This document shows positions 51,701-59,370 of a DNA stretch of 64,000 nucleotides, piece by piece. A program made the translations under genes and the position numbers. Within the stretch, counting starts at the first letter, position 1. Each line of letters starts with the position of its first letter. The stretch is from Mannheimia varigena (GTDB lineage Bacteria; Pseudomonadota; Gammaproteobacteria; Enterobacterales; Pasteurellaceae): positions 1,178,001 through 1,242,000 of the forward strand of contig NZ_CP016226.1 in assembly GCF_013377235.1 (NCBI RefSeq). Reading direction: 5' to 3'. The notes beneath the pieces are model-generated. The model searched no databases, was not told where the DNA came from, and worked only from the letters and a program-made list of their open reading frames with translations.

Positions 51701-51709
51701 ACCGCTTGT
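51701..51709 (-). repeat. USS core in the rplJ leader
   Basis: Exact ACCGCTTGT on the plus strand, inside the 5' leader of rplJ, 65 bases before its start codon. Confidence 0.85.
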
Positions 51710-51735
51710 AATAAGCTGCAATCTTCTGAGCCTAA

Positions 51736-51860
51736 GGTGTACAGAAGCAGATAATTCTGTCTGTTCACCATCTATGTAGGATTATTAAGTTTTCACCCCT
51801 ACAGTCTTAGACGGGGCTTAGATAGGCTAAGCACCATCAGCTTGCTCTCGCAAGTTAAGG
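51736..51860 (-). promoter_or_regulatory. L10 leader RNA structure
   Basis: Between the promoter and rplJ the minus-strand RNA can form several stems: GCTTAG/CTAAGC (51816-51832), GTAGG/CCTAC (51776-51802) enclosing GGTGAAAACTTAATAAT, and ACAGAA/TTCTGT (51741-51760). This resembles the leader through which L10-L12 represses rplJL translation. Confidence 0.7.
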
Positions 51861-51866
51861 TCGCAA

Positions 51867-51895
51867 ATTATACAGATAATCTGCAACCCTGTAAA
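51867..51895 (-). promoter_or_regulatory. Promoter of rplJL
   Basis: On the minus strand TTTACA (51890-51895), 17 bases, TATAAT (51867-51872), just after the rplA stop. Near-consensus. Confidence 0.85.
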
Positions 51896-51916
51896 GTTTT
51901 AACTTCTAACTAGAAA

Positions 51917-52606
51917 TTAAAGTGAAGCTTGATCAACAGCAACACCAGCACCCATAGTTGTAGAGATGCTTACTTTCTTGATGAAGATACCTTTCGCTGT
52001 AGTCGGCTTAGCTTTAGTTAATGCCGCTAATAATGCGTTTAAGTTATCTTTTAATTGTTCAGCTGAAAAATCTGCTTTACCGATAGTAGTATGGATAATA
52101 CCATTTTTATCGTTACGGTAACGGATCTGACCTGATTTTGCATTTTTAACTGCTTCAGCAACGTTTGGTGTTACAGTACCTACTTTTGGGTTTGGCATTA
52201 AGCCGCGTGGACCTAATACTTGACCTAATTGACCAACAACACGCATTGCATCTGGAGAAGCGATAACAACATCAAAGTTCATTTCGCCTTTTTTGATTTG
52301 CTCTGCTAAGTCTTCCATACCCACTAAGTCAGCACCCGCTGCTTTCGCTGCTTCTGCGTTTGCACCTTGTGTAAACACAGCAACACGAGCTGTACGACCA
52401 GTACCGTGTGGAAGTACAGTTGCACCACGCACGTTTTGGTCTGATTTACGAGGGTCGATACCTAAGTTTACTGCAACATCTACGCTTTCAACAAATTTCG
52501 CTGTTGCGAATTTTTTTAACACTTCAACTGCTTCGTTGATGTCATAAGCTTTAGTAGAATCTACGCCAGCTTTAATTGCTTTCATTTTTTTAGTCAATTT
52601 AGCCAT
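51917..52606 (-). CDS. rplA: Ribosomal protein L1
   Basis: Large-subunit protein of the L1 stalk, also the usual repressor of rplKA translation. At 229 residues (234 in E. coli) it has MAKLTKKMKAIKAGVDSTK at the N-terminus and the two-domain pattern with VRGATVLPHGTGRTARVAVF, ASPDAMRVVGQLGQVLGPRG and the C-terminal KGIFIKKVSISTTMG. It starts 4 bases after rplK. Confidence 0.98.
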   Translation of the reverse strand: MAKLTKKMKAIKAGVDSTKAYDINEAVEVLKKFATAKFVESVDVAVNLGIDPRKSDQNVRGATVLPHGTGRTARVAVFTQGANAEAAKAAGADLVGMEDLAEQIKKGEMNFDVVIASPDAMRVVGQLGQVLGPRGLMPNPKVGTVTPNVAEAVKNAKSGQIRYRNDKNGIIHTTIGKADFSAEQLKDNLNALLAALTKAKPTTAKGIFIKKVSISTTMGAGVAVDQASL

Positions 52607-52610
52607 TGTA

Positions 52611-53039
52611 TTATTCCTCTACGATTAAGCCCATTGAGCGAGCTGTACCAGCGATTGATTTCATTTTGGTTTCAATAGTTGCACCAGTCATATCGGCTGC
52701 TTTAGTTTCAGCGATTTGACGGATTTGCTCTTGAGTTACTGTACCCACTTTATCTTTGTTCGGTTTACCAGAACCTGATTTGATACCTACCGCTTTTTTC
52801 AGTAATACTGCCGCTGGAGGGGTTTTGGTAACGAATGTGAAAGATTTATCTGCATATACAGTGATAACAACTGGGATTGGTAAACCTTTTTCTAAGCTCT
52901 CAGTACGAGCGTTGAATGCTTTACAGAATTCCATAATGTTAACACCTTGTTGACCTAATGCAGGACCAACTGGTGGTGATGGGTTAGCCATACCCGCTGC
53001 AACTTGCAGTTTAACGTAGGCTTGGACTTTTTTTGCCAT
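52611..53039 (-). CDS. rplK: Ribosomal protein L11
   Basis: Large-subunit protein at the GTPase-associated centre, needed for RelA activation. The start is the ATG at 53039 (MAKKVQAYVKLQ) behind AAAGGAAAC, giving the standard 142 residues; the longer frame to 53141 is spurious. GMANPSPPVGPALGQQGVNI and the C-terminal SIAGTARSMGLIVEE are canonical. Its promoter lies at 53140-53168, because an alkaline phosphatase gene separates it from nusG. Confidence 0.98.
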   Translation of the reverse strand: MAKKVQAYVKLQVAAGMANPSPPVGPALGQQGVNIMEFCKAFNARTESLEKGLPIPVVITVYADKSFTFVTKTPPAAVLLKKAVGIKSGSGKPNKDKVGTVTQEQIRQIAETKAADMTGATIETKMKSIAGTARSMGLIVEE

Positions 53040-53104
53040 TTTAAAGTTTCCTTTGTTGTGGGTGATAACGCTGAAAATCAGCTCCCCTGTGGTTTGTTTT
53101 ACAT

Positions 53105-53131
53105 AAAAATACGAGCCAAACGGCTCGTATG
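53105..53131 (-). promoter_or_regulatory. Hairpin with T-run at the 5' end of the rplKA transcript
   Basis: On the minus strand ATACGAGCC, loop GTTT, GGCTCGTAT, then TTTTTATG: a perfect 9-base stem with a U-run, beginning about 3 bases after the predicted start of transcription. It looks like an attenuator or a stabilising 5' hairpin. Confidence 0.7.
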
Positions 53132-53139
53132 AGGGCGAC

Positions 53140-53168
53140 ATTATAATGAGTTAGCGATCGTTTTTCAA
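53140..53168 (-). promoter_or_regulatory. Promoter of rplKA
   Basis: TTGAAA (53163-53168), 17 bases, TATAAT (53140-53145) on the minus strand, immediately after the phoA-nusG side. Confidence 0.82.
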
Positions 53169-53205
53169 GCAGATTTTCTGTTTTGCAAAAAATTGCTAAA
53201 AATGA

Positions 53206-53214
53206 ACCGCTTGT
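53206..53214 (-). repeat. USS core touching the alkaline phosphatase stop
   Basis: Exact ACCGCTTGT on the plus strand; its last base is the final base of the phosphatase stop codon. Extended consensus TTTGCAAAAAATT lies at 53182-53194. Confidence 0.85.
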
Positions 53215-54683
53215 TACTGCTTTGATTTACTCGTTTCAATGCCTAGTGCATTTGTAGCGGCATCAAAGATCTGCGTATTGTCGATATATTTACGGCTATT
53301 TTCCTCAGCCTTATACACTCGTCCTAAATTCGGCTCTTTGCGAGCAACGCTGTGGAAAAAATCAGCCCCCACACCGTTGGCATAAACTGGCACAAGCTCA
53401 CGAGTGTGGTTGTCCGTATGCCAGCGAACTAATGGTAACGCTCCAGCTCCTTGATTGATAATTGGCGAGTATGGATTAACATCAGAATCGGGCCCTGCCA
53501 GTAAGCCGTTGCCGTGATCGGTAGTTACTATTACAAGGGTTTCTTCCCAAGAACTGTTTTTCTCAACCCAATCAACCGCTGCTTCAACGGCAAGGTTAAA
53601 GTCAATCTGTTCTTCAATAATACGGGGTAGATTATTGGCGTGAGCTGCCCAGTCTACTGCTCCACCTTCTACCATTAAGAAAAAGCCATTTGGATTTTGA
53701 CTCACTAAGTTCAATGCACCCTTCGTCATTGTGGGTAAGTCTGGTTGGTTATCAAGCAAGTTTCCGCTTGTTTGACCTTTACGGCTAAATTGCGTAGTGG
53801 AAGCCGTTTGAGTTGTGCCTAATACTTTGGATTTTGAGCCTAAATCAAGGCGTTTTTCGGCAAGAGCAATGAAATCATCTTTCTTTTCAATAAAGTGATA
53901 GTCTGTCTGCCCTGAAGTTAATTTTTCCCAAGTGTCTTTACCGCCAACAAAGCGGAATGCTTTGTCATCTTTAGGCTCAATAGATTTTCCATTTTCATCA
54001 AAATAAGGGTGCCCTGCTCCCATTACGACTGTCGCTAAGCCTGAATCAACAATTTCCTTACCAATTTCTGCGTAATTATTACGACTTGGGTTATGAGCTA
54101 AGAAACCCGCAGGTGTTGCGTGGCTCCATTGTACTGAACTCACAACTCCTAGCGAGCGACCGCTTTCTACTACATATTCGCCAATATGTTTTAATCGCTC
54201 ATCATCATTCGACCAGTTAATTGCATTGTTATACGTTTTATAACCACTCGCTAATGCAGTTGCTGCTGCAGCACTGTCGGTTGCATCAGATCTGGCATAC
54301 TCATAACCGTCAAAATAACCGTCATAATTGCCAAGACCACCTTTAAATATATTACTTGATTTTTGATTTCCCCATAATTTTGCAGAATCAAATTTTATTG
54401 TACCATCAGCAGTTTTGGTCGCTTGTTTTGAGGTATTTAGTGAATGAGTTGAGGCGAATAGTTTCACCTCAAATTTATCATAAACTTCCTTACCTAATGT
54501 GCCGTGTCGATAATAACTGGCAGCATTCCAAGTTTGCATTCCTGCACCATCACTAATCAATAAAATTACATTTTTCGCTTTTGCAGAATTTTGCGTATTT
54601 TCGACCGCTTGTTGTGCATTGGCAGATGCCATAAAGCAGAACACAGCAATAGCGGAAAAAGTCAATTGAGTTAGTTTTTTCAT
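53214..54683 (-). CDS. phoA: Periplasmic alkaline phosphatase
   Basis: Exported phosphomonoesterase. The 489-residue precursor has a signal peptide of about 23 residues ending ASANA before QQAVEN. The metal/nucleophile motifs are NVILLISDGAGMQ (D45), ATDSAAAATALASG with the catalytic serine at 137, GAVDWAAHANN and TTDHGNG. It is longer than E. coli PhoA (471) and its closest resemblance is to Pasteurellaceae/firmicute-type alkaline phosphatases, so the symbol is by function. It sits alone between nusG and rplK, where E. coli has no gene. A pho box was not recognised. A USS core is built into the coding region just after the signal peptide (54604-54612). Confidence 0.92.
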   Translation of the reverse strand: MKKLTQLTFSAIAVFCFMASANAQQAVENTQNSAKAKNVILLISDGAGMQTWNAASYYRHGTLGKEVYDKFEVKLFASTHSLNTSKQATKTADGTIKFDSAKLWGNQKSSNIFKGGLGNYDGYFDGYEYARSDATDSAAAATALASGYKTYNNAINWSNDDERLKHIGEYVVESGRSLGVVSSVQWSHATPAGFLAHNPSRNNYAEIGKEIVDSGLATVVMGAGHPYFDENGKSIEPKDDKAFRFVGGKDTWEKLTSGQTDYHFIEKKDDFIALAEKRLDLGSKSKVLGTTQTASTTQFSRKGQTSGNLLDNQPDLPTMTKGALNLVSQNPNGFFLMVEGGAVDWAAHANNLPRIIEEQIDFNLAVEAAVDWVEKNSSWEETLVIVTTDHGNGLLAGPDSDVNPYSPIINQGAGALPLVRWHTDNHTRELVPVYANGVGADFFHSVARKEPNLGRVYKAEENSRKYIDNTQIFDAATNALGIETSKSKQ

Positions 54684-54764
54684 AAAGTCCTCTCATAGGT
54701 TGTGGTGTGTTACCGCCGCAAATTCTAATCAATATTTATGACACTTTAATGACAACAAATTATA

Positions 54765-54794
54765 AAAAACAAAACCCCGCATTTGCGGGGTTAT
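54765..54794 (-). terminator. Terminator of secE-nusG
   Basis: AACCCCGC / GCGGGGTT (54773-54780 / 54785-54792) with ATTT loop; the minus strand goes on TTGTTTTTTA. It separates nusG from the alkaline phosphatase gene. Confidence 0.9.
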
Positions 54795-54811
54795 CAATAA
54801 AGTTGTCTAAA

Positions 54812-55375
54812 TTAAGACTGTTTCTCAACCTGACCAAATTCAAGCTCAACAGGCGTTGCACGACCAAAGATAGAGACAGACACTTTCAAGCGGCCTTTTT
54901 CGTAATCCACTTCTTCAACTGTACCAGTAAAATCTGCAAATGGGCCTTCTGTCACAAGAATGCTTTCACCTGGTTGGAACTCTTTTCTATGACGAGGCTT
55001 ATCTGCCGTTTCTTGAACACGGTTTAAAATACGATCAGCTTCACGTTTGGTAATCGGAGCAGGACGATCTGCTGTACCACCAATAAAGCCCATCACACGA
55101 GGAACGCTTTTTACTAAGTGCCACGTGTCATCGTTCATTTCCATTTCAACCAATACATAACCTGGGAAGAATTTACGCTCGGTTTTGCGGCGTTTTCCGC
55201 CCACATTTTCAACCACTTCTTCGGTTGGCACTAACACTTCACCAAATTGGTCTTCCATTTTGTGAAGTTTGATGTATTCACGTAATGTCACCGCTACACG
55301 GTTTTCAAAACCCGAAAATGCTTGTAATACATACCAACGTTTAGAGGTTGTTTCTTTTACTTCTACTTCACTCAT
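54812..55375 (-). CDS. nusG: Transcription termination/antitermination factor NusG
   Basis: General elongation factor binding RNA polymerase, Rho and S10. The 187 residues (181 in E. coli) include the NGN domain with KRWYVLQAFSGFENRV and KFFPGYVLVEMEM, and a C-terminal KOW domain with GPFADFTGTVEEVDYEKGRL. It is one base downstream of secE and ends at a strong terminator, so secE-nusG is a closed unit here. Confidence 0.98.
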   Translation of the reverse strand: MSEVEVKETTSKRWYVLQAFSGFENRVAVTLREYIKLHKMEDQFGEVLVPTEEVVENVGGKRRKTERKFFPGYVLVEMEMNDDTWHLVKSVPRVMGFIGGTADRPAPITKREADRILNRVQETADKPRHRKEFQPGESILVTEGPFADFTGTVEEVDYEKGRLKVSVSIFGRATPVELEFGQVEKQS

Positions 55376-55376
55376 T

Positions 55377-55790
55377 TTAGAACCTTAAATTTGTTAAGAA
55401 TGTAATTAATGCCACGATAATAGAGTCAATGCCCCATAACACTAATGCAACCACAACACAGACCGCCAATACAATTAACGTGGTTTGTGTCGCTTCAGGG
55501 CGAGTTGGCCAAATGATTTTGCGAAGCTCGGTGCGAGATTCTTTCGCAAATTGAATCGCTTTTTGGCCTTGATTTGTGATTGCTGCCAGTGCCACTGCAC
55601 CAACCAATAACACCACTAATAGAAGAACTCTAACGATTAGTGAAAAGTGCGATGCAAAATAGGCGTTACCTACTGCAGCCACCACTAATAATACAACTGC
55701 GACAACCCATAATGCCGTATTTGCACCTTTACTTTTTGCCCTATTTTGTTCTGCTTGCTCAGGGCTTTTTGTTTTAATCTCAGTAGCCAT
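55377..55790 (-). CDS. secE: Preprotein translocase subunit SecE
   Basis: Inner-membrane subunit of the SecYEG channel. The 137 residues show three membrane segments as in E. coli (about 23-45, 47-70 and 103-128) and the conserved cytoplasmic stretch ESRTELRKIIWPTRPEA before the last segment. Co-transcribed with nusG. The promoter was not clear in the 125 bases upstream. Confidence 0.96.
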   Translation of the reverse strand: MATEIKTKSPEQAEQNRAKSKGANTALWVVAVVLLVVAAVGNAYFASHFSLIVRVLLLVVLLVGAVALAAITNQGQKAIQFAKESRTELRKIIWPTRPEATQTTLIVLAVCVVVALVLWGIDSIIVALITFLTNLRF

Positions 55791-55915
55791 ATATAACCTA
55801 AAAAATGAATAAAAAATCGAGAATTTATTTTTAAAGCGTTAAATTCTATCATTTTCTGCAAGACTTTCCACGATCTTTTATACATTTCTCCGAATTTATT
55901 TTGTTTGGAACAGAT

Positions 55916-57052
55916 TCAAGCAATCACATAACCGCCACTCACCTGCTTGATTGCCCCTGATAATTCCAACCCAAGCAGTTCTACCAACAGATTTTCCACG
56001 CTGATTTCCGCGGCTTTGGCAAGATCATCAATCGAAATCGGCTCTAGGCTAATATGTTGGTAAATCTCCTGCTGGCAAGTGGTCAGATTTGGTGGGTTTT
56101 TTGCAACTTTTTCCTGTTTTTTCACCGCTTGTAAGGAGTGGCTTACAGGCAGTTTTTCATCAAACAGTCTGATTTGTTGAGGCTGATGTTGATACGCCAC
56201 TGCCTCCAAAATATCCGCCACACTCTCCACTAACAAGGCTCCGTCTTTGATCAATTTATGGCAACCTTGAGCGTAAGGATTTTGTACCCCATTCGGTAGA
56301 GCAAACACTTCTCGTCCTTGCTCCAACGCATAGCGAGCAGTAATCAACGAGCCGCTATTCAGCGTGGCTTCGATCACCAATGTGCCGAGCGACAAACCGC
56401 TGATAATCCGATTTCGGCGTGGGAAATTCTCCCCCACTGGCGGCTGATTGGGAGCAAATTCCGATACCAAAGCTCCGCCTAGCTCCACAATCTGCTCGGC
56501 TAATTTTTTATGGCGAGCGGGATAAACTTGGCTTAGCCCACTGCCTAATACCGCAATCGTTACCCCTTTTTCTGCTACTACTCGCTGATGAGCAAAGCCA
56601 TCAATCCCAATCGCCAAACCGCTGGTGACCACCATATCATTGCGAGCCAAATCAGCAGCAAACTGCCCTGCCCAATATTCGCCATAGGGGGAATAATCAC
56701 GGCTTCCAACAATCGCAATTTGCGGCAAAGACAAACTTTTCACACAGCCTTTCACATAAAGCAGCGGTGGTGCTGTGGAAATTTGCCGAAGCAGAAACGG
56801 ATAGCTATCATCAAATAGCGTAATGATTTGATTGTTCGGCTGTTCCGCCCAAGTAAGGGCTTGCTCAATCCAGTTTTTATCGGGGTTGAACCAACGATGA
56901 ATCTGCTTTTCGTTCCAACCCATTTGCTTGAGTTGCGATTTGTCATACTCACAAAATTGAGCAAAATCAACCTCACTTAATAATCGCCCAATTCGTTGTG
57001 CACCAAATTGCGGAACTTGTAATAATCGTAATAAATCGTATTGATGTGCCAT
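55916..57052 (-). CDS. dprA: DNA-processing protein DprA
   Basis: Loads RecA on single-stranded DNA taken up during natural transformation. The 378 residues comprise an N-terminal SAM-like region, the Rossmann domain with AIVGSRDYSPYGE, SGLAIGIDGFAHQ, VLGSGLSQVYPARH and ENFPRRNRIISGLSLGTLVIEA, and a C-terminal winged-helix domain (about 310-378). It is intact, which fits a competent cell, and contains a USS core (56124-56132). It diverges from def. Confidence 0.95.
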   Translation of the reverse strand: MAHQYDLLRLLQVPQFGAQRIGRLLSEVDFAQFCEYDKSQLKQMGWNEKQIHRWFNPDKNWIEQALTWAEQPNNQIITLFDDSYPFLLRQISTAPPLLYVKGCVKSLSLPQIAIVGSRDYSPYGEYWAGQFAADLARNDMVVTSGLAIGIDGFAHQRVVAEKGVTIAVLGSGLSQVYPARHKKLAEQIVELGGALVSEFAPNQPPVGENFPRRNRIISGLSLGTLVIEATLNSGSLITARYALEQGREVFALPNGVQNPYAQGCHKLIKDGALLVESVADILEAVAYQHQPQQIRLFDEKLPVSHSLQAVKKQEKVAKNPPNLTTCQQEIYQHISLEPISIDDLAKAAEISVENLLVELLGLELSGAIKQVSGGYVIA

Positions 57053-57139
57053 TTTTATTCCTCAACATTTCCCTAATAATAAGAAAAGGTTTAAAATAGC
57101 CAAACGAATTTTTTAAACTTTTCGAGAGAGATCACAAAA

Positions 57140-57652
57140 ATGGCTGTATTAGAGGTTGTACTCTACCCTGATGAAGGGCTTGCAACAATGTGCGAACCTG
57201 TAGAACAGGTTGATGAAGAATTAAATCGTTTTATTGATGATATGTTTGAAACAATGTATGAACACGAAGGCATTGGCTTAGCAGCACCGCAAGTGGGCGT
57301 ATTAAAACGTGTGATTACAATTGATATTGAAGGCGACAAAAACAATCAAGTCGTACTAATTAACCCTGAAATTTTAGAAAGCTGTGGCGAAACCGGTATT
57401 GAAGAAGGCTGCCTCTCTATTCCCGGTCACCGAGCGTTAGTACCACGCAAAGAGAAGCTAAAAGTCAAAGCCTTGAACCGCAAAGGTGAAGAGATCGTTT
57501 TTGATGCTGATGGTTTGCTTGCAATCTGCATTCAACATGAGATCGACCACCTAAACGGTGTGCTATTCGTGGATCATATTTCTGCTCTAAAACGCCAACG
57601 CATTAAAGAAAAAATGCAGAAGCTGAAAAAGCAGATTGCGAGAGCAAAATAA
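57140..57652 (+). CDS. def: Peptide deformylase
   Basis: Metal-dependent removal of the N-formyl group from new proteins. The 170-residue protein has all three motifs: GIGLAAPQVG (45-54), EEGCLSIPG (C91) and QHEIDH (H133, E134, H137). Positions match E. coli with one residue offset. Divergent from dprA; fmt, next to def in E. coli, is not present here. Confidence 0.97.
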   Translation: MAVLEVVLYPDEGLATMCEPVEQVDEELNRFIDDMFETMYEHEGIGLAAPQVGVLKRVITIDIEGDKNNQVVLINPEILESCGETGIEEGCLSIPGHRALVPRKEKLKVKALNRKGEEIVFDADGLLAICIQHEIDHLNGVLFVDHISALKRQRIKEKMQKLKKQIARAK

Positions 57653-57658
57653 GTATCT

Positions 57659-57667
57659 ACAAGCGGT
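57659..57667 (+). repeat. USS core after def
   Basis: Exact ACAAGCGGT six bases past the def stop, followed by a TTAAAAAAGCG...ATTTGCAAA stretch. Confidence 0.85.
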
Positions 57668-57746
57668 TAAAAAAGCGTAAACATTTGCAAATTCAATGCA
57701 ATAAAACCATAATAAATAAAGTTGAACAGTTAAAAAGGATAGAAAA

Positions 57747-58676
57747 ATGATTATCGTAACCGGTGGTGCCGGAATGATCGGCAGCAATATTATCAAAGCG
57801 TTAAATGAAATCGGTCGTAAAGATATTTTAGTGGTAGATAACCTGAAAAATGGCGAAAAATTTATCAATTTAGTAGATTTAGACATTGCCGACTACTGCG
57901 ATAAAGAAGATTTCATCGCTTCAATCATCGCTGGCGATGACTTCGGTGAGATTGATGCCATCTTCCACCAAGGTGCTTGCTCAGCAACCACCGAGTGGGA
58001 TGGCAAATACTTAATGCAAAATAACTACGAATATTCAAAAGAGTTATTGCATTTCTGTTTAGACCGCCAAATTCCGTTTTTCTATGCCTCAAGTGCTGCA
58101 ACTTACGGCGGACGCTCTGATAATTTCATCGAAAAACGTGAATTTGAAAGTCCGTTAAATGCCTACGGATACTCAAAATTCCTATTTGACGAATATGTCC
58201 GCCGCATCTTACCGGAAGCCGATTCGCCGGTTTGTGGATTCAAATACTTCAACGTTTACGGACCTCGTGAACAGCACAAAGGCTCAATGGCGAGCGTGGC
58301 GTTCCACCTCAACAACCAAATGCTCAAAGGCGAAAACCCAAAATTATTTGCTGGTTCTGAACAATTCTTGCGTGATTTCGTGTATGTGGAAGACGTGGCA
58401 AAAGTGAATTTATGGGCATGGCAAAATGACGTGTCAGGCATTTTCAACCTCGGAACGGGCAAAGCAGAATCTTTTGAGGAAGTGGCGAATGCGGTAATCA
58501 AATACCACGGCAGAGGCGAAATTGAAACGATCCCATTCCCGGATCACCTAAAATCCCGCTACCAAACCTTTACCCAAGCGGATTTAACCAATCTGCGTAC
58601 AGCAGGCTACACTGACTCATTCAAGACCGTGGCAGAAGGCACGGCAGAATATATGGCTTGGTTGAATCGCCAATAA
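57747..58676 (+). CDS. hldD: ADP-L-glycero-D-manno-heptose-6-epimerase
   Basis: Makes the heptose donor for the inner core of lipooligosaccharide. The 309-residue short-chain dehydrogenase has the NADP motif GGAGMIGSNI at the N-terminus, the catalytic YGYSKFLFDE (Tyr/Lys) around 139-148, and family blocks HQGACSATTEWDGKY and YFNVYGPREQHKGSMAS. AAAGGATAGAAA lies before the ATG. It follows def by 94 bases with a USS between, and is convergent with fabA. Confidence 0.97.
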   Translation: MIIVTGGAGMIGSNIIKALNEIGRKDILVVDNLKNGEKFINLVDLDIADYCDKEDFIASIIAGDDFGEIDAIFHQGACSATTEWDGKYLMQNNYEYSKELLHFCLDRQIPFFYASSAATYGGRSDNFIEKREFESPLNAYGYSKFLFDEYVRRILPEADSPVCGFKYFNVYGPREQHKGSMASVAFHLNNQMLKGENPKLFAGSEQFLRDFVYVEDVAKVNLWAWQNDVSGIFNLGTGKAESFEEVANAVIKYHGRGEIETIPFPDHLKSRYQTFTQADLTNLRTAGYTDSFKTVAEGTAEYMAWLNRQ

Positions 58677-58687
58677 TATAGTAAGAT

Positions 58688-58724
58688 AAAAAACGAGCTG
58701 CCTATTGAGCAACTCGTTTTTTAT
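58688..58724 (+). terminator. Bidirectional terminator between hldD and fabA
   Basis: ACGAGCTGC / GCAACTCGT with one G-T pair, a T-run to the right (TTTTTTATT) and an A-run to the left, serving both convergent genes. Confidence 0.8.
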
Positions 58725-58727
58725 TAA

Positions 58728-59258
58728 TTAGAATGATGTAGTATCTTGGAATAAGCCTACTTTTAAATCCGTTGCTGTGTAGATGACTCTGCCATCAACT
58801 TCTACTTCACCATCAGCTACACCCATTACCAATTTACGGTTTACTACACGTTTCATATGAATGCGGTAAGTTACTTTCTTCGCTGTTGGTAAAATTTGAC
58901 CTGTAAACTTTACCTCACCCACACCTAATGCTCGGCCTTTACCTTCACCACCAATCCAACCAAGATAGAAGCCAACTAATTGCCACATCGCATCTAAACC
59001 TAAGCAACCAGGCATAACAGGATCATTAATAAAATGGCAATTAAAGAACCACAAGTCTGGCTTGATATCGAATTCTGCTTCAATATAGCCTTTTTCAAAA
59101 TTGCCTTTTTCTTGATTCATTTCAATGATGCGATCCATCATTAACATTGGCGGAGCAGGTAGTTGCGGCCCCTTCTCGCCAAATAATTCGCCTTTACCTG
59201 ACAGTAAAAGTTCTTCATAAGAATAGCTTGGTTTAATAATTGGTGTACAACTGTTCAT
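58728..59258 (-). CDS. fabA: 3-hydroxydecanoyl-ACP dehydratase/isomerase
   Basis: Introduces the double bond of unsaturated fatty acids. The 176-residue hot-dog-fold protein has the catalytic histidine in FFNCHFINDPVMPGCLGLDA and the matching aspartate in LGLDAMWQL, as well as GVGEVKFTGQILPTAKKVTY. The neighbourhood fabA / Lon-like / matP / ompA repeats the enterobacterial order. Confidence 0.97.
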   Translation of the reverse strand: MNSCTPIIKPSYSYEELLLSGKGELFGEKGPQLPAPPMLMMDRIIEMNQEKGNFEKGYIEAEFDIKPDLWFFNCHFINDPVMPGCLGLDAMWQLVGFYLGWIGGEGKGRALGVGEVKFTGQILPTAKKVTYRIHMKRVVNRKLVMGVADGEVEVDGRVIYTATDLKVGLFQDTTSF

Positions 59259-59370
59259 TATTTTTAAAATCCCGTAAATAGAAAAAAGCCTGTTATATCA
59301 ATACTTGATAACTTAGTTGGATAGTAACAGACTTTTATTTCAGTGAACAGGTGTAAGCTGACTTGTCGGA

